Shown: positions 1 to 10,799 of the stretch, piece by piece | Position numbering within the stretch: position 1 is the first letter of the stretch | Layout: each line of letters opens with the position of its first letter | Assembly (NCBI GenBank): GCA_020525365.1 | Contig: JAIZOF010000001.1 | Span: 618,421-682,420 of the forward strand | Source: Sulfurovum sp. | Lineage (GTDB): Bacteria > Campylobacterota > Campylobacteria > Campylobacterales > Sulfurovaceae | Reading direction: 5' to 3' | DNA: 64,000 nucleotides | Program-made: the position numbers and the translations under genes | The notes under the pieces: model-generated | Database searches by the model: none | What the model saw: the letters and a program-made list of their open reading frames with translations, nothing else | What the model was told of the DNA's origin: nothing

Positions 1-210
1 GTTCATAATAAAAAGGCGCTTCTTCCACTCTTTTTCAGTACCATTCATAATTCCCATAGCAATCATGAGTACCATGACACCCATTGCAATTCCAAGAAAA
101 GCAAGAATACCTGCAATAAAAATAAATGGATTTTCTTTGTCGTATTTGAGGTAGTGCCTGACAATTCGTCTGACAAAATTCTTATCAGGTGAAGAGAGAG
201 ACTTTGGCAT
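1..210 (-). CDS. LolC/LolE-type lipoprotein-releasing ABC permease (N-terminal fragment)
   Basis: The first 70 codons of a gene that runs off the left edge. The ATG shares one base with the secA stop (TAATG), so the two are translationally coupled. The fragment shows a short basic cytoplasmic N-terminus (RRIVRHYLKYDKENP) followed by a long membrane segment (FIFIAGILAFLGIAMGVMV) and MNG. This arrangement is typical of the LolC/LolE permease subunits, which pull lipoproteins out of the inner membrane and pass them to LolA. The lolA gene, divergently placed just beyond secA, supports this. The rest of the protein, including the periplasmic domain, is outside the window, so LolC cannot be told from LolE or from a related MacB-type permease. 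Confidence 0.75.
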   Translation of the reverse strand, partial: MPKSLSSPDKNFVRRIVRHYLKYDKENPFIFIAGILAFLGIAMGVMVLMIAMGIMNGTEKEWKKRLFIMN

Positions 211-2834
211 TATGCCAACAGACCTTTTTTGGGTCCACTCTTTCCACAACAGTTCTTGTATTTTTGACCAGAACCACAAGGGCATGGATTATTTCTTTTT
301 GGTTTTTTTGTACCAATGGCTGGCTTGGATTTATTGTTCTCTTCATTAAAGGGGTGACTCAATGTAGTATCTACCACTTCACTTTCAAGCTCTTCTTTTA
401 TTTGTTCAATGGCTGCCTCTTCTTCTTCAGGGGACTTAAAATCAAATTGTACTAAGTGTAGGGTTTTGACAGCCTCATATTTGATACGTTGTACGAGATC
501 GGTAAAGAGCCTGTAGCTATCTTGTTTGTATTCTGTTAATGGATCTTTTTGATTGTATCCACGTAGTCCAATACCAGTCTTGAGTACATCCATTTCATAG
601 AGATGATCTCTCCACTGTGGGTCAAGTACTTGAAGATAGAGAATGCATTCAATCTCTTTGCGCTGTCTAGGTTCAATTTGGCTCATCTTCTCTTCATAGA
701 GTTCTACCATCATTATATCAATCATTTCAGCAATCTCATCAGCCTCTTTATCCTTAAAGTGTTCTGCTTCTACCTCTATGAGTAACTCTTCACGAATGAG
801 TGCAATTAGTTTGTCAAGATTATAATCTTCTCTTGGCATCCCCTCAATAATATTGGACATATCAAGTAAATATTCTATATATTCTCGACGATTTTCTTTG
901 ATTTTTGCACCAATGTTAAATTCTGGGTCAAGTAATTGGTTACGGAAGGCGTAAATTGCCTTACGTTGATGGTTGGCAACATCATCATACTCAAGGATAT
1001 GCTTGCGTGACTCATAGTGTTGGTTCTCTACCTTTTTTTGTGCTTTTTCAACTGAACGTGTAACAATCTTGGAGTCAATATATTCTCCCTCTTTAACGCC
1101 AAGACGGTTCATAATATTGCGTATTTTTTCTCCACCAAAGATACGTAGAAGATTATCATCAAGGCTAAGGAAAAACTGGCTTTCTCCTGGGTCACCTTGA
1201 CGACCCGAACGTCCTCGTAATTGATTATCGATACGGCGTGATTCGTGACGCTCTGTACCAATAATGGCAAGTCCATCTAATTCTCTAACTTCATTGTCAA
1301 TCTTGATATCAACTCCACGTCCAGCCATATTGGTTGCAACAGTTACTGCACCTTTCTGTCCTGCATTCTTAATAATTTCTGCCTCTTGAAAATGATTCTT
1401 GGCATTGAGAATATTATGTGGAATCTCCTCTTTTTTAAGACGCTCATGAATCATCTCAGACTTCTCAATAGAAGCAGTACCAATAAGTACAGGTTGCCCT
1501 CTGTCATGATATTCTTTAATTTTTTGTACTACGGCATTGAGTTTTTCACGTTCAGAGTTGTAGATAAGATCATTTTTATCTATGCGTCGTACTGGAACAT
1601 TGGTTGGGATAGAGATAACTTCCAGTTCATAAATTTGACTAAATTCGGTTGCTTCAGTTTGTGCTGTACCGGTCATGCCGGCAAGCTTGTCATAAAGACG
1701 GAAATAATTTTGATAGGTAATCTCTGCAAGTGTTTGTGACTCCTCTTGTATCTGGACGCCCTCTTTTGCCTCAAGTGCCTGATGCAGTCCTTCAGAGTAG
1801 CGACGTCCCTCAGAGAGACGTCCTGTAAATTCATCAACAATGATAATCTCACCATCTTGCATAACATAGTCAACATCTTTCTCAAAAAGATAGTGAGCCT
1901 TGAGTGCTTGATCGAGGTGATGGGAGAGGGCAGCATTTTCAAGAGAATAGAGATTGTCTACTTCAAAGAGATCTTGTGCCTTCTGAAGACCTTGTTCGGT
2001 CATAATGATAGTACGGTTTTTCTCATCAACAACAAAATCACCAGTCATGATCTTATCTTCGCCTGGTTTAGCAGGAAGTTCTTCACCTCTTTCCATCTGT
2101 TTGGCAATTTCATTTGCCTTAGCATAATGATTGTGATCACGCTGTGTTGGGCCAGAAATAATGAGTGGTGTTCTTGCTTCATCAATGAGGATAGAATCAA
2201 CTTCATCTACAATGGCATAGTTGTGCTTGCGTTGTACTTTCTCTTCAGCACGTACCTTCATGTTATCACGCAGGTAGTCAAAGCCATACTCATTATTGGT
2301 ACCATAGGTAATATCGGCATCGTATTGTGCCTTACGTTCTGTCTCATCATAAATATCGGAGACAACACACCCAACTGTATATCCAAGAAACTTATAGAGG
2401 ACACCCATCTCTTCGGAGTCACGTTTAGCAAGGTAGTCATTTACGGTGACCACATGTACCCCTTTACCTGTCATGGCATTAAGAATGACTGCAAGGGTTG
2501 CAACAAGAGTCTTTCCTTCACCGGTTTTCATCTCAGCAATATTGCCATCATGCAGAACCATGCCTCCAACCATCTGGACATCATAATGTCTTAGTCCAAG
2601 AGTTCGTTTACTTGCTTCACGTGTAATTGCAAAGGAGTCGTAGAGTACTTCATCTGGTGTTTTTTCTCCACTATTTACAGATTCTCTAATGGTATCAAAA
2701 GCTATCTTGAGCTCTTCATCACTCATTGGGCTATAGGTACCTTCAAGGTCATTGATATGTTTGACTTTTTTGAGGTAGTTTTTGACAATTCTATCATTTT
2801 GTGTGCCAAACACTTTAAGTAGATTTTTGATCAT
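210..2834 (-). CDS. secA: SecA preprotein translocase ATPase
   Basis: The motor ATPase that drives unfolded preproteins through SecYEG. The 874-residue length is normal for SecA. Visible features are the Walker A motif (MKTGEGKT, about residues 103-109), the Walker B-type [12 protein letters not shown] segment near residue 210, the helicase-like second nucleotide-binding fold with the [10 protein letters not shown] motif, and a C-terminal zinc-binding tail ([14 protein letters not shown], from about residue 851) used for SecB or ribosome contact. The start ATG has a weak AGG upstream. It is divergent from lolA across about 180 bases, and a TAAAAT-type -10 lies in that gap. Its downstream partner is the LolC/E-type permease gene, overlapping by one base. 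Confidence 0.97.
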   Translation of the reverse strand: MIKNLLKVFGTQNDRIVKNYLKKVKHINDLEGTYSPMSDEELKIAFDTIRESVNSGEKTPDEVLYDSFAITREASKRTLGLRHYDVQMVGGMVLHDGNIAEMKTGEGKTLVATLAVILNAMTGKGVHVVTVNDYLAKRDSEEMGVLYKFLGYTVGCVVSDIYDETERKAQYDADITYGTNNEYGFDYLRDNMKVRAEEKVQRKHNYAIVDEVDSILIDEARTPLIISGPTQRDHNHYAKANEIAKQMERGEELPAKPGEDKIMTGDFVVDEKNRTIIMTEQGLQKAQDLFEVDNLYSLENAALSHHLDQALKAHYLFEKDVDYVMQDGEIIIVDEFTGRLSEGRRYSEGLHQALEAKEGVQIQEESQTLAEITYQNYFRLYDKLAGMTGTAQTEATEFSQIYELEVISIPTNVPVRRIDKNDLIYNSEREKLNAVVQKIKEYHDRGQPVLIGTASIEKSEMIHERLKKEEIPHNILNAKNHFQEAEIIKNAGQKGAVTVATNMAGRGVDIKIDNEVRELDGLAIIGTERHESRRIDNQLRGRSGRQGDPGESQFFLSLDDNLLRIFGGEKIRNIMNRLGVKEGEYIDSKIVTRSVEKAQKKVENQHYESRKHILEYDDVANHQRKAIYAFRNQLLDPEFNIGAKIKENRREYIEYLLDMSNIIEGMPREDYNLDKLIALIREELLIEVEAEHFKDKEADEIAEMIDIMMVELYEEKMSQIEPRQRKEIECILYLQVLDPQWRDHLYEMDVLKTGIGLRGYNQKDPLTEYKQDSYRLFTDLVQRIKYEAVKTLHLVQFDFKSPEEEEAAIEQIKEELESEVVDTTLSHPFNEENNKSKPAIGTKKPKRNNPCPCGSGQKYKNCCGKSGPKKGLLA

Positions 2835-3013
2835 TGTGGCATTGCCTATCTTGTAATTTTATGTAAAAGTGCGATAATTTTATCTAAAAAGTGATTAATG
2901 CTCCGTTAAGAGGATGAACGCATTGCTCCCCTACTTTTCCGTAATATTTGCAAGCTTAAGGCTAAACACCTTGCAAGTATTTTTAAGATATATTCTCCAA
3001 ATAAAGGAAAAAA

Positions 3014-3538
3014 ATGAAATTACTGTGGATAACACTTATGGGTGTAGTAGTGATGTGGGCAAACACAATCATGTTACCTGAACATTTTAAGGCAGCATTT
3101 GTTCAGACAATTACGAATCCAAAACAGAAAGTTATTCACTACAAGGGAAGTGTAGTCTACAGTGAGAATAATTTATTTAAGTGGTCTTATGTGGAGCCTA
3201 CAAAAAAAGAGGTGTGCACCAATGGGAAAGAGATACTTGTGGTTGATCATGATCTTGAACAAATCTCTGTTTACCAGATTGATAAGGGTTTTGACTTGAT
3301 GCAGATACTCAAAAGTGCCAGACTCTATAAAAAGCATATTTATGTGACACAGTATGAAGGAAAAAATTATACGATTAAGCTTAACAACAAAGGACAGTTG
3401 CAGAGTGTGCTCTATTATGATGACTTAGACAACAAGGTTCAGATACTCTTTACTAAAATGAAATATGGCAAAGGAAAGTTACCAGCTTTAGTCATAAGAT
3501 GTAGCTATTCGGCAGACTATGATATTATTAAAGGATAG
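3014..3538 (+). CDS. lolA: LolA outer-membrane lipoprotein carrier
   Basis: A periplasmic chaperone that ferries lipoproteins released by LolCDE to the outer membrane. The 174-residue protein starts with a short signal peptide (MKLLWITLMGVVVMWANT) and then has the LolA-type beta-rich body: an early AAFVQTITNPK segment, the VVYSENNLFKWSY stretch, and a late KIQILFTKMKYG-like region. The ATG follows AAAGGA at a good distance. It lies divergent from secA and the LolC/E-type permease, so carrier and release pump are neighbours here. Epsilonproteobacterial LolA proteins are shorter and more divergent than the E. coli one, and this copy fits that. Confidence 0.88.
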   Translation: MKLLWITLMGVVVMWANTIMLPEHFKAAFVQTITNPKQKVIHYKGSVVYSENNLFKWSYVEPTKKEVCTNGKEILVVDHDLEQISVYQIDKGFDLMQILKSARLYKKHIYVTQYEGKNYTIKLNNKGQLQSVLYYDDLDNKVQILFTKMKYGKGKLPALVIRCSYSADYDIIKG

Positions 3539-3636
3539 CAATACCTTTTGAGGTACCTGCGCAAGACACCATAGCTATAATCTTAATTTTAATATAGACA
3601 GGATAGGCTTCCAAAAAAGATAAAAAAGGATTATCT

Positions 3637-3990
3637 ATGAACAAAATCACTATTTGGCACAATCCTCGATGCAGCAAGTCAAGAAATGCGGTTAACCTTC
3701 TTGAAGAGAAAGGCATAGAAGCGGAAGTAATTCAATATCTTGATACACCACCAAGTAAAGAGGAGATTAAAAAGGTATTAAAAATACTAAATATCTCTGC
3801 ACAAGAACTTATGCGAAATAAAGAGACAATCTATAAAGAGCTAGGTTTAAAAGATATAAAAGATGAGGAGAGACTCATTGAAATGATGGCAAAGTACCCC
3901 AAGTTAATAGAGCGTCCCATCGTCATTAAGGGTGGCAAAGCAGCAATTGGACGACCAATAGAAAAGATTATTGAGCTACTTGATTCGTAA
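3637..3990 (+). CDS. ArsC/Spx-family thioredoxin-fold reductase (arsenate reductase-like)
   Basis: A 117-residue single-domain protein of the glutaredoxin-dependent ArsC family. The N-terminal beta strand and catalytic loop read ITIWHNPRCSKSR, with the nucleophilic cysteine at residue 12. The later ERPIVIKGGKAAIGRP segment supplies the conserved cis-proline and arginine positions. The start ATG is preceded by AAAGGATT. It stands alone with no arsenite pump or ArsR beside it, so a dedicated arsenic operon is not shown. Many such solitary members (YfgD-like) are annotated as arsenate reductases without proof. The fold is sure and the substrate is not. Confidence 0.85.
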   Translation: MNKITIWHNPRCSKSRNAVNLLEEKGIEAEVIQYLDTPPSKEEIKKVLKILNISAQELMRNKETIYKELGLKDIKDEERLIEMMAKYPKLIERPIVIKGGKAAIGRPIEKIIELLDS

Positions 3991-4104
3991 TGGTGACAAT
4001 AGGTATGGTTAGAGTGTACTATCATTCCTCAATTATTGTCTTTAATCACTTTTAATACATTATGATAGAATGCCACAAAATTATATGATACAAAGGAGAC
4101 TGTG

Positions 4105-5703
4105 ATGCTCAGTACAGTCAATCTAACACAACGCTACGGAAAACGTGTACTTTTTGATAAGATAAATCTTACTCTTGATGTGGGTAAGCGTTATGGACTT
4201 ATTGGTGCCAATGGTGCAGGAAAATCTACTTTTATGAAGATTCTTGCTGGAGAGATTGAACCAAGTGAAGGTGAGGTGCAATTACAGCCTGGGCTCAAGC
4301 TAGGGATGCTTAGCCAAAATCAGTATGCATTTGAGGATTTTACACTTAAAGATGCGGTACTATATGGTAACAAAAAGCTCTATGATGCCCAAAAAGAGAA
4401 AGAGAAACTCTATATGGAGGGTGATTTCGAATCAGACAAGGTCAATAATCGCTTAGCAGAGCTGGAGATGATTTGTGCTGATGAGGACCCTACCTATGAG
4501 AGTGATGTGAAGATAGAGAAGCTCTTAGCTATGCTCGGTTTCTCAGCCAAACAGCACAATGATTTGATGAGCTCTCTTACTGGTGGCGATAAGTTCAAGA
4601 TTTTATTGGCACAGGTACTTTTCCTTAAGCCTGATGTACTCCTGTTAGATGAGCCAACTAATAACCTCGATATGGAAACGATTGCATGGCTTGAAGAGGA
4701 GCTTAAGCGACATGAGGGGACATTGGTAGTTATTTCGCATGATAGACACTTTCTTAATGGTGTGGTTACACATATTCTTGACCTTGACTTCCAGACCATT
4801 CGTGGATTTACTGGAAACTATGATGAGTGGTATATTGCTGCTAACCTTATAGCCAAACAGGCTGAAGTAGACAGAAATAAAGCACTCAAAGAGAAAGAGG
4901 AGCTTGAAAAATTTATTGCCCGATTTTCTGCCAATGCCTCTAAAGCAAAACAGGCAACTTCTCGACAGAAGCAACTCGATAAGCTTGATGTAGAGGAGAT
5001 AAAGCTCTCTTCTAGGCGTGATCCCTCTGTGATGTTTCGTCCACATCGTGATATTGGGAATGAGGTGCTAGAAACGATCAAGCTTTCAAAAAGCTATGAA
5101 GATATCAAGGTATTTGAAAATATTAGTTTTAAAGTCAATAAAGGTGACAAGATTGCGTTAATTGGTGCTAATGGAGCAGGAAAGACTACACTACTTGAGA
5201 TACTTATGAACAACCTAGAGTCCGATAGTGGGAGTTATAGCTGGGGACAGACTATCACAACAAGTTACTTTCCACAGAATACAACTGATGTGGTTGTTGG
5301 TGATATGGAGTTGCCACAGTGGATACAGGGCTTTAATCCTAAGTGGCACATTGACGATATTCGTAAGACGTTAGGACGTATGCTTTTTAGTGGCGAAGAG
5401 CAGAAGAAGAAGATTGATGCCTGTTCAGGAGGAGAGAAGCATCGTGTTATGATGAGTAAAATGATGATGGATTCTGCCAATTTCCTTGTGATGGATGAGC
5501 CTAATAACCATCTTGATCTTGAAGCAATTGTAGCACTTGGTGAAGCATTGCATAGTTATCAGGGTGGTGCCATTGTTGTTTCACATGACCGTGAGCTTAT
5601 CGATGCTTTTGCTAATCGTATTATTAAGCTTAATGAGGATGGTACAGTGATAGACTTTGAAGGGGATTATGAAGAGTTTGTAAAGAAGCATGGAAATGAT
5701 TAA
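4105..5703 (+). CDS. ABC-F family ATPase, YbiT-like
   Basis: A soluble, duplicated ABC ATPase without membrane segments, of the ABC-F family that acts on ribosomes. The opening (MLSTVNLTQRYG, GLIGANGAGKSTF) and the FSANASKAKQATSR linker closely resemble E. coli YbiT. The two nucleotide-binding domains each have Walker A (GANGAGKST near residue 35; GANGAGKTT near 355) and Walker B (LLLDEPTNNLD; LVMDEPNNHLD). The first domain carries an altered signature, LTGGDK, while the second has SGGEK. The start is taken at the ATG at 4105, six bases after AGGAG; a GTG immediately before it is too close to the ribosome-binding site. The stop codon lies inside a perfect 28-base palindrome. Confidence 0.9.
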   Translation: MLSTVNLTQRYGKRVLFDKINLTLDVGKRYGLIGANGAGKSTFMKILAGEIEPSEGEVQLQPGLKLGMLSQNQYAFEDFTLKDAVLYGNKKLYDAQKEKEKLYMEGDFESDKVNNRLAELEMICADEDPTYESDVKIEKLLAMLGFSAKQHNDLMSSLTGGDKFKILLAQVLFLKPDVLLLDEPTNNLDMETIAWLEEELKRHEGTLVVISHDRHFLNGVVTHILDLDFQTIRGFTGNYDEWYIAANLIAKQAEVDRNKALKEKEELEKFIARFSANASKAKQATSRQKQLDKLDVEEIKLSSRRDPSVMFRPHRDIGNEVLETIKLSKSYEDIKVFENISFKVNKGDKIALIGANGAGKTTLLEILMNNLESDSGSYSWGQTITTSYFPQNTTDVVVGDMELPQWIQGFNPKWHIDDIRKTLGRMLFSGEEQKKKIDACSGGEKHRVMMSKMMMDSANFLVMDEPNNHLDLEAIVALGEALHSYQGGAIVVSHDRELIDAFANRIIKLNEDGTVIDFEGDYEEFVKKHGND

Positions 5704-5715
5704 TCATTTCCATGC
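5688..5715. terminator. Perfect 28-base palindrome between convergent genes
   Basis: The two 14-base halves are exact reverse complements (left half gcatggaaatgatt). The element contains the last codons and stop of the ABC-F gene and sits 12 bases before the yebC stop. Its place between converging genes suits a bidirectional transcription stop or an mRNA 3'-end stabiliser. No T-run follows on either strand, so it is not a classical intrinsic terminator. A protein-binding site is an alternative. Confidence 0.5.
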
Positions 5716-5727
5716 ATAGATGATGTA

Positions 5728-6468
5728 TTAGCTTATATTGGTATACACTGTTTGCACATCATCATCCTCTTCAAGCTTCTCGATGAGTGCCTCTATCTCC
5801 TCAAGTTGCTCATCATTAAGGTCAATAGGCGTATTGGCAATATACTCTAGTGCCGACTTCTTTGGTTCGATATTTCTCTCTTCAAATGCTTTGCCCATTT
5901 CACCAAATGAGGTAAACTCGGCATAAATACGTAAAATAGGTTTATCATCCCCATTCTCTTGTGGTTCAACATCTTCTTCTATCTCCTCTAAACCGTAATC
6001 TATGAGTTCAAGTTCAAGTTCTTCGATATCCATGCCCTCTATTTTATCTATAACAAAGACTGATTTTCTAGTAAACATATAGTTGAGTGATCCGGATGTA
6101 AGCACTTCAGCACTATTTTTACGGAGAATGGCTTTGACGTTAGCAATGGTACGGGTGCTATTGTCAGTAGCACACTCAATGATCATTTGTACACCATACG
6201 AGGCCTTGACATCATAGGTAATTTCTTTGATATCTGCAATATCTTTATTGAAAGCACGTTTTATTGCAGCTTCAATATTATCCTTTGGCATATTCTGTGC
6301 TTTAGCATTGAGGATGGCAGTACGTAGCTTGGAGTTCATCTCAGGATCAGGACTCCCTCCCTCTTTGGCTGCCATGGTGATGACCTTTCCCAGTTTGGGA
6401 AATAGGCGGGACATGGTGCCCCATCGTTTCATTTTTGCTGCTTTACGGTATTCGAACGCTCGTCCCAT
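5728..6468 (-). CDS. yebC: YebC/PmpR family protein (translation or transcription regulator)
   Basis: A 246-residue YebC/PmpR-family protein. Members were long described as DNA-binding regulators and have more recently been linked to ribosome function at difficult sequences. The N-terminus [16 protein letters not shown] with the following [12 protein letters not shown] and the segment [22 protein letters not shown] are family hallmarks. The acidic C-terminal part ([17 protein letters not shown]) is also typical. The start is set at 6468 because AGGAGATGTA precedes this ATG directly; a longer reading frame upstream lacks family similarity. It converges on the ABC-F gene. Confidence 0.93.
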   Translation of the reverse strand: MGRAFEYRKAAKMKRWGTMSRLFPKLGKVITMAAKEGGSPDPEMNSKLRTAILNAKAQNMPKDNIEAAIKRAFNKDIADIKEITYDVKASYGVQMIIECATDNSTRTIANVKAILRKNSAEVLTSGSLNYMFTRKSVFVIDKIEGMDIEELELELIDYGLEEIEEDVEPQENGDDKPILRIYAEFTSFGEMGKAFEERNIEPKKSALEYIANTPIDLNDEQLEEIEALIEKLEEDDDVQTVYTNIS

Positions 6469-6735
6469 TACATCTCCTCTCCAATAAAATAGATTATTGA
6501 GTGTATTGTACCCTTTTGATGATGAGAAATGAGTGATAGGGAACAAATAGCAGACCTATCTAATCAATTGATACAATATAGTTTTAAGCAATTAGATTAT
6601 TATGGAAGTTCTATGAAATAGAACAAAAAATATAATACTTTTGTTATACTCCACGAAAAAAGATACAGGTAACGTGTATGGACATAAAAGATAAAAAGTA
6701 TTGGATATACAGATATAGATTTAAAGAGATCAAAA

Positions 6736-7056
6736 ATGATACTTAGAGAACTACAAAATATAATACAAGAAGAGTGTGGCGTACTTCTCTATTTTTCTGG
6801 CAAGAACTGTAGTGTTTGTCATGCACTTAGACCAAAATTCAAGGAACTATTTGACAAAGAGTTTCCACTAGTCAGGCAGATATATCTTGATGCCCACGAT
6901 AACCCTAAAATCTCTGTACACTTTCAGGTCTTCAGTGTACCAACGATAATTGTCTTTCTAGATAGCCATGAGTTTGTTCGTGAGGGAAGAGCAGTGAGCT
7001 TGTACGGAATGGCTAAGCAGCTGAAACGACCGTATGACATGATGACAGAAGTATAG
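6736..7056 (+). CDS. Thioredoxin-like protein
   Basis: A 106-residue thioredoxin-fold protein with no signal peptide, so probably cytoplasmic. The redox motif is CSVC (Cys25 and Cys28) in GKNCSVCHALRP, and the cis-proline loop is FSVPTIIVF near residue 75. The non-standard CSVC motif (not CGPC) places it among thioredoxin-like rather than classical thioredoxin proteins. A promoter-like TATACT occurs about 90 bases upstream and an AAAGAGAT box lies before the start. It stands alone between yebC and gyrA, and its partner is unknown. Confidence 0.8.
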   Translation: MILRELQNIIQEECGVLLYFSGKNCSVCHALRPKFKELFDKEFPLVRQIYLDAHDNPKISVHFQVFSVPTIIVFLDSHEFVREGRAVSLYGMAKQLKRPYDMMTEV

Positions 7057-7061
7057 CAAAG

Positions 7062-7158
7062 ACCCAAAATAAGCTATTTTATATAAAATATTATGTTAAT
7101 CAATAATTCCTGTTTTGTAAAAAAATCTCTATAAACCGCCCTAAAACCCAAAATAAGC
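7062..7158 (+). repeat. Direct repeat of acccaaaataagc upstream of gyrA
   Basis: The 13-base word occurs at 7062-7074 and again at 7146-7158, that is 84 bases apart, in the gap between the thioredoxin-like gene and gyrA. The second copy ends about 65 bases before the gyrA start, close to where its promoter should lie. It could be an operator pair or chance in A-rich DNA. Confidence 0.4.
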
Positions 7159-7223
7159 CCTTTTGCCTTTTTCTTAATATACATTTAGATAAAATCATGA
7201 GACTTTTTAAAAAGGAAAATAAA

Positions 7224-9716
7224 ATGGCTAATTTGTTTGAAAATAGTCACAATACTGAAGAGGTATTGATTGAGGAGAGTATCAGGTCAAGCTATCTTGA
7301 CTATTCTATGAGCGTTATTATTGGACGCGCACTCCCTGATGCACGTGATGGGCTCAAGCCAGTCCATAGACGTATTTTATACGCGATGAATGACCTAAAT
7401 CTTTCACACCGTGCCCCATACAAGAAATCAGCACGTATTGTTGGGGATGTGATCGGTAAGTATCATCCCCATGGTGATAACGCAGTCTATGATGCACTTG
7501 TGCGTATGGCACAAAACTTTTCTATGCAGTCACCACTCATTGATGGGCAAGGAAACTTTGGTTCTATTGATGGTGATAATGCTGCTGCAATGCGTTATAC
7601 TGAAGCACGTATGACAAAGATAGCCGAGGAGTTACTAGGTGACATTGAGAAGGATACGGTTGATTTTGTGCCTAACTATGATGATTCTATGGTTGAACCA
7701 GATGTACTACCTTCTCGTGTACCCAATCTGTTACTGAATGGTTCGAGTGGTATTGCTGTTGGTATGGCAACCAATATTCCTCCGCACCGTCTAGATGAAC
7801 TGATTGATGCCTTGGTGCTTCGTATTCAAAACCCTAAAGCAACAATCGAGGATATGATGAAGATTGTTCAAGGACCTGACTTCCCAACAGGTGGTATTAT
7901 CTTTGGGCGCAAGGGAATTACTGATGCCTATACCACAGGACGTGGACGTATCAAGGTAAGAGCCAAAACGCATATTGAGCAAAAGGGGAACAAAGAGATT
8001 ATTATTATCGATGAGCTTCCTTTTCAGGTCAATAAAGCAAGGCTCATTGAAAATATTGCCCAACTGGTACGCGATAAACATATCGAAGGTATCAGTGAAA
8101 TTCGTGATGAGTCTGACCGTGAAGGTATCCGTGTGGTACTTGAACTTAAACGTGATGCAATGAGTGAGATTGTTCTTAATAATCTTTTTAAAAGTACACA
8201 GATGCAAGTGACTTTTGGGATTATTATGCTTGCTATTAACAATAAAGAACCTAAAGTCTTTAATTTGATGGAGCTTTTTGACCTCTTCCTTAATCACCGC
8301 AAAACAGTTGTTATTAGACGTACTATTTTTGACCTCGAGAAAGCCAGAGCCAGAGCACACATACTTGAAGGCTTAAAGATTGCAGTGGACAATATTGATG
8401 AGGTAATCAAAATTATCCGTAGCTCTTCTGATGATGAGGATGCACGTAGTAATCTTATGGAGCGATTTAAACTTTCCGAGATCCAAGCAAAAGCAATCCT
8501 TGAGATGCGTTTACGTCGCCTGACTGGTCTAGAGATTGAGAAGATTGAAAATGAACTTTCTGAGCTACTCAAGAAGATTGCAAAGCTTGAGAGTATTCTC
8601 AAGAGTGAAGCAAAGATTAACACTATTATTCGTAAAGAATTGATAGAGATAGGAGAGAAATTTACAACCCCAAGACGTACTGAAATTGTAGACGACTATG
8701 ATGACATCGATATTGAAGATCTTATTCCAAATGAGCCAATGGTTGTGACTATTACCCATAGGGGGTACATTAAGCGTGTGCCAGTTAAACTCTATGAGAA
8801 GCAACACAGAGGTGGTAAAGGTAAAACGGCAGTAACAACCTATGATGATGACTTTATTGAGAGCTTCTTTACCTCTAATACGCACGATACACTTATGTTT
8901 GTTACCAATAAAGGACAACTCTATTGGTTAAAGGTTTACCGTATTCCTGAGGGCTCTAGAACTGCCAAAGGTAAAGCAGTGGTTAACTTAATTAATCTTC
9001 AGCCTGAAGAGAAGATTATGGCAATCATTCCGACAACGGACTTTAATGAGAGCAAATCGTTAGTCTTCTTTACAAAGAATGGAATTGTTAAACGTACTAA
9101 TCTTAGTGAATACTCCAATATTCGAAGTAATGGAGTGCGTGCCATTAACCTTGATGAGAATGATGAGCTTGTGACAGCTAAAATTGTTACACCTGAAATC
9201 AAATGGCTCTTTGCAGCAACAAAGAAAGGACTCTGTATTCGGTTTAAGGTTGAAGATGCCAGAGAGATTGGACGTGTCGCACGTGGTGTTACCGCAATTA
9301 AGTTTAAGATTAGTAATGATTATGTTTGTGGTGCAACAACCATCAAGAGTGAAGAGGATGAACTTCTAATGCTCTCTGAAAAAGGACTTGGAAAGCGTAC
9401 AACTGCCAGTGAATATCGTGAGCAAAATCGTGCAGGTAAGGGGGTTATCTCTATGAAGCTAACACCTAAAACTGGTGATGTGGTTGGCGTAGTTATGGTT
9501 GAAGAGGATAAAGATTTGATGTGTTTAACTTCTGTGGGTAAGATGATTCGTGTTGATATGGAGCAGATTAGAAAAGCAGGACGAAATACATCAGGTGTCA
9601 AAATTGTGACTGTTCAGAAAAAAGATATTGTTGTCTCTGTAGCAAAATGTCAAAAAGCAGAGAAGCCACAAGAGTTTTCTGAGAATGAGCATACAAACGA
9701 AGATGAAGTGTTGTAA
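7224..9716 (+). CDS. gyrA: DNA gyrase subunit A
   Basis: The breaking-rejoining subunit of DNA gyrase. The 830-residue protein has the winged-helix core with the active-site tyrosine in [11 protein letters not shown], the quinolone-region [17 protein letters not shown], a coiled-coil region, and a C-terminal beta-pinwheel with a gyrase box variant (QHRGGKG). The ATG at 7224 is chosen because AAAAAGGAAAAT lies just before it; a slightly longer frame from 7197 has no ribosome-binding site. A TAAAAT hexamer lies just upstream. Asn86 in the quinolone region matches what is seen naturally in Helicobacter GyrA. Confidence 0.97.
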   Translation: MANLFENSHNTEEVLIEESIRSSYLDYSMSVIIGRALPDARDGLKPVHRRILYAMNDLNLSHRAPYKKSARIVGDVIGKYHPHGDNAVYDALVRMAQNFSMQSPLIDGQGNFGSIDGDNAAAMRYTEARMTKIAEELLGDIEKDTVDFVPNYDDSMVEPDVLPSRVPNLLLNGSSGIAVGMATNIPPHRLDELIDALVLRIQNPKATIEDMMKIVQGPDFPTGGIIFGRKGITDAYTTGRGRIKVRAKTHIEQKGNKEIIIIDELPFQVNKARLIENIAQLVRDKHIEGISEIRDESDREGIRVVLELKRDAMSEIVLNNLFKSTQMQVTFGIIMLAINNKEPKVFNLMELFDLFLNHRKTVVIRRTIFDLEKARARAHILEGLKIAVDNIDEVIKIIRSSSDDEDARSNLMERFKLSEIQAKAILEMRLRRLTGLEIEKIENELSELLKKIAKLESILKSEAKINTIIRKELIEIGEKFTTPRRTEIVDDYDDIDIEDLIPNEPMVVTITHRGYIKRVPVKLYEKQHRGGKGKTAVTTYDDDFIESFFTSNTHDTLMFVTNKGQLYWLKVYRIPEGSRTAKGKAVVNLINLQPEEKIMAIIPTTDFNESKSLVFFTKNGIVKRTNLSEYSNIRSNGVRAINLDENDELVTAKIVTPEIKWLFAATKKGLCIRFKVEDAREIGRVARGVTAIKFKISNDYVCGATTIKSEEDELLMLSEKGLGKRTTASEYREQNRAGKGVISMKLTPKTGDVVGVVMVEEDKDLMCLTSVGKMIRVDMEQIRKAGRNTSGVKIVTVQKKDIVVSVAKCQKAEKPQEFSENEHTNEDEVL

Positions 9717-9758
9717 TCAAGTATCAAATTTTAAAAAAATAATATAGGACTCTTTATA

Positions 9759-10799
9759 GTGAAAGAAAAATATAATATAGCGGTTGTCGGTGCTTCAGGT
9801 GCTGTAGGTGAAGAACTTTTTAATGTACTTGGAGAGGTTAATTTCCCTATCGATAATCTTTTACCATTGGCGAGTGCTAACTCGGTTGGTATTAAAGTAG
9901 AGTGTCAGGGAAAAACCTACAAGATAGAAGAGTTAACTGAAACAGTTTTTGAAGGACGCAATATTGATATTGCTTTTTTTAGTGCAGGAGGGAGTATTTC
10001 GGCAGACTATGCTAAGTATGCGGTTGAAGCAGGAGCTGTGGTTATAGATAACACTTCACACTTTCGTATGGATCCCGATGTACCTTTGGTTGTTCCTGAA
10101 GTAAATCCAGAAGATATTGAACTGTGGGAAGACACTGGCATTATTGCCAACCCAAACTGCTCAACAATCCAGATGGTGCAATTACTCAAACCTCTACATG
10201 ATCTTTATGGCATTAAGCGGGTCGATGTCAGTACATATCAGGCAGTTTCTGGTGCAGGAAAGGCAGGCATGGAAGAGCTGGTAAAGCAGATGCAGGACTT
10301 CTTTGCCTTTAGGCTTAATGATTCTGAAATTAAGGCATTTTCACACCAAATTGCACTCAATGTTATCCCTCAAATAGATGTTCCGCAATTAAATGGCTAT
10401 ACCAAAGAGGAGATGAAGATGGTTAATGAGACTAATAAGATCATGCATACAGACTTTGCTGTTTCGGCAACCTGTGTACGTGTTCCTGTGTTGCGTTCAC
10501 ACTCTGAGTCAATTACCGTTACCTTCAAAGAAGGTGTAGATGTGAGTGTGGAAGAGGCCAAAGAAGTATTGGAAAACTTTGAAAATGTTAAAGTTATAGA
10601 TGATCTTACAAACAGTGAATACCCTATGCCAATTATTGCAACCGATACTGACCACACCTATGTTGGTCGTATCCGTAAAGATATTTTTGCGGAAAATATC
10701 CTCCATATGTGGGGTGTGGCAGATCAAGTACGCGTAGGTGCGGCAACTAATGCTGTGCGTATTGCACAGAAATGGATTAAGCTTCAGGAGGATATATAG
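9759..10799 (+). CDS. asd: Aspartate-semialdehyde dehydrogenase
   Basis: Reduces aspartyl phosphate to aspartate semialdehyde, the branch point to lysine/diaminopimelate, threonine and methionine. The 346-residue protein opens with the NADP-binding VVGASGAVGEE motif and has the catalytic cysteine in NPNCSTIQMV (about Cys134) and the substrate-binding RVPVLRSHSESI segment. The start is GTG, with AGGA nine bases upstream; no ATG lies near. It is followed after no gap by the yqhA-like gene, then hemE and a radical SAM gene, so the four are likely one transcript. Confidence 0.96.
   Translation: MKEKYNIAVVGASGAVGEELFNVLGEVNFPIDNLLPLASANSVGIKVECQGKTYKIEELTETVFEGRNIDIAFFSAGGSISADYAKYAVEAGAVVIDNTSHFRMDPDVPLVVPEVNPEDIELWEDTGIIANPNCSTIQMVQLLKPLHDLYGIKRVDVSTYQAVSGAGKAGMEELVKQMQDFFAFRLNDSEIKAFSHQIALNVIPQIDVPQLNGYTKEEMKMVNETNKIMHTDFAVSATCVRVPVLRSHSESITVTFKEGVDVSVEEAKEVLENFENVKVIDDLTNSEYPMPIIATDTDHTYVGRIRKDIFAENILHMWGVADQVRVGAATNAVRIAQKWIKLQEDI

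Noticed and set aside
1746..2594. A 282-codon open frame antisense to secA
   Set aside because: It lies wholly opposite a certain gene, has no ribosome-binding site and reads as low-complexity shadow sequence.
6469..6735. A small gene between yebC and the thioredoxin-like gene
   Set aside because: No frame with both a ribosome-binding site and protein-like composition; only a promoter-like TATACT stands out.
7476..7490. Asparagine at the quinolone-resistance position of GyrA (Asn86)
   Set aside because: Helicobacter GyrA naturally has Asn at this place, so it is not evidence of resistance.
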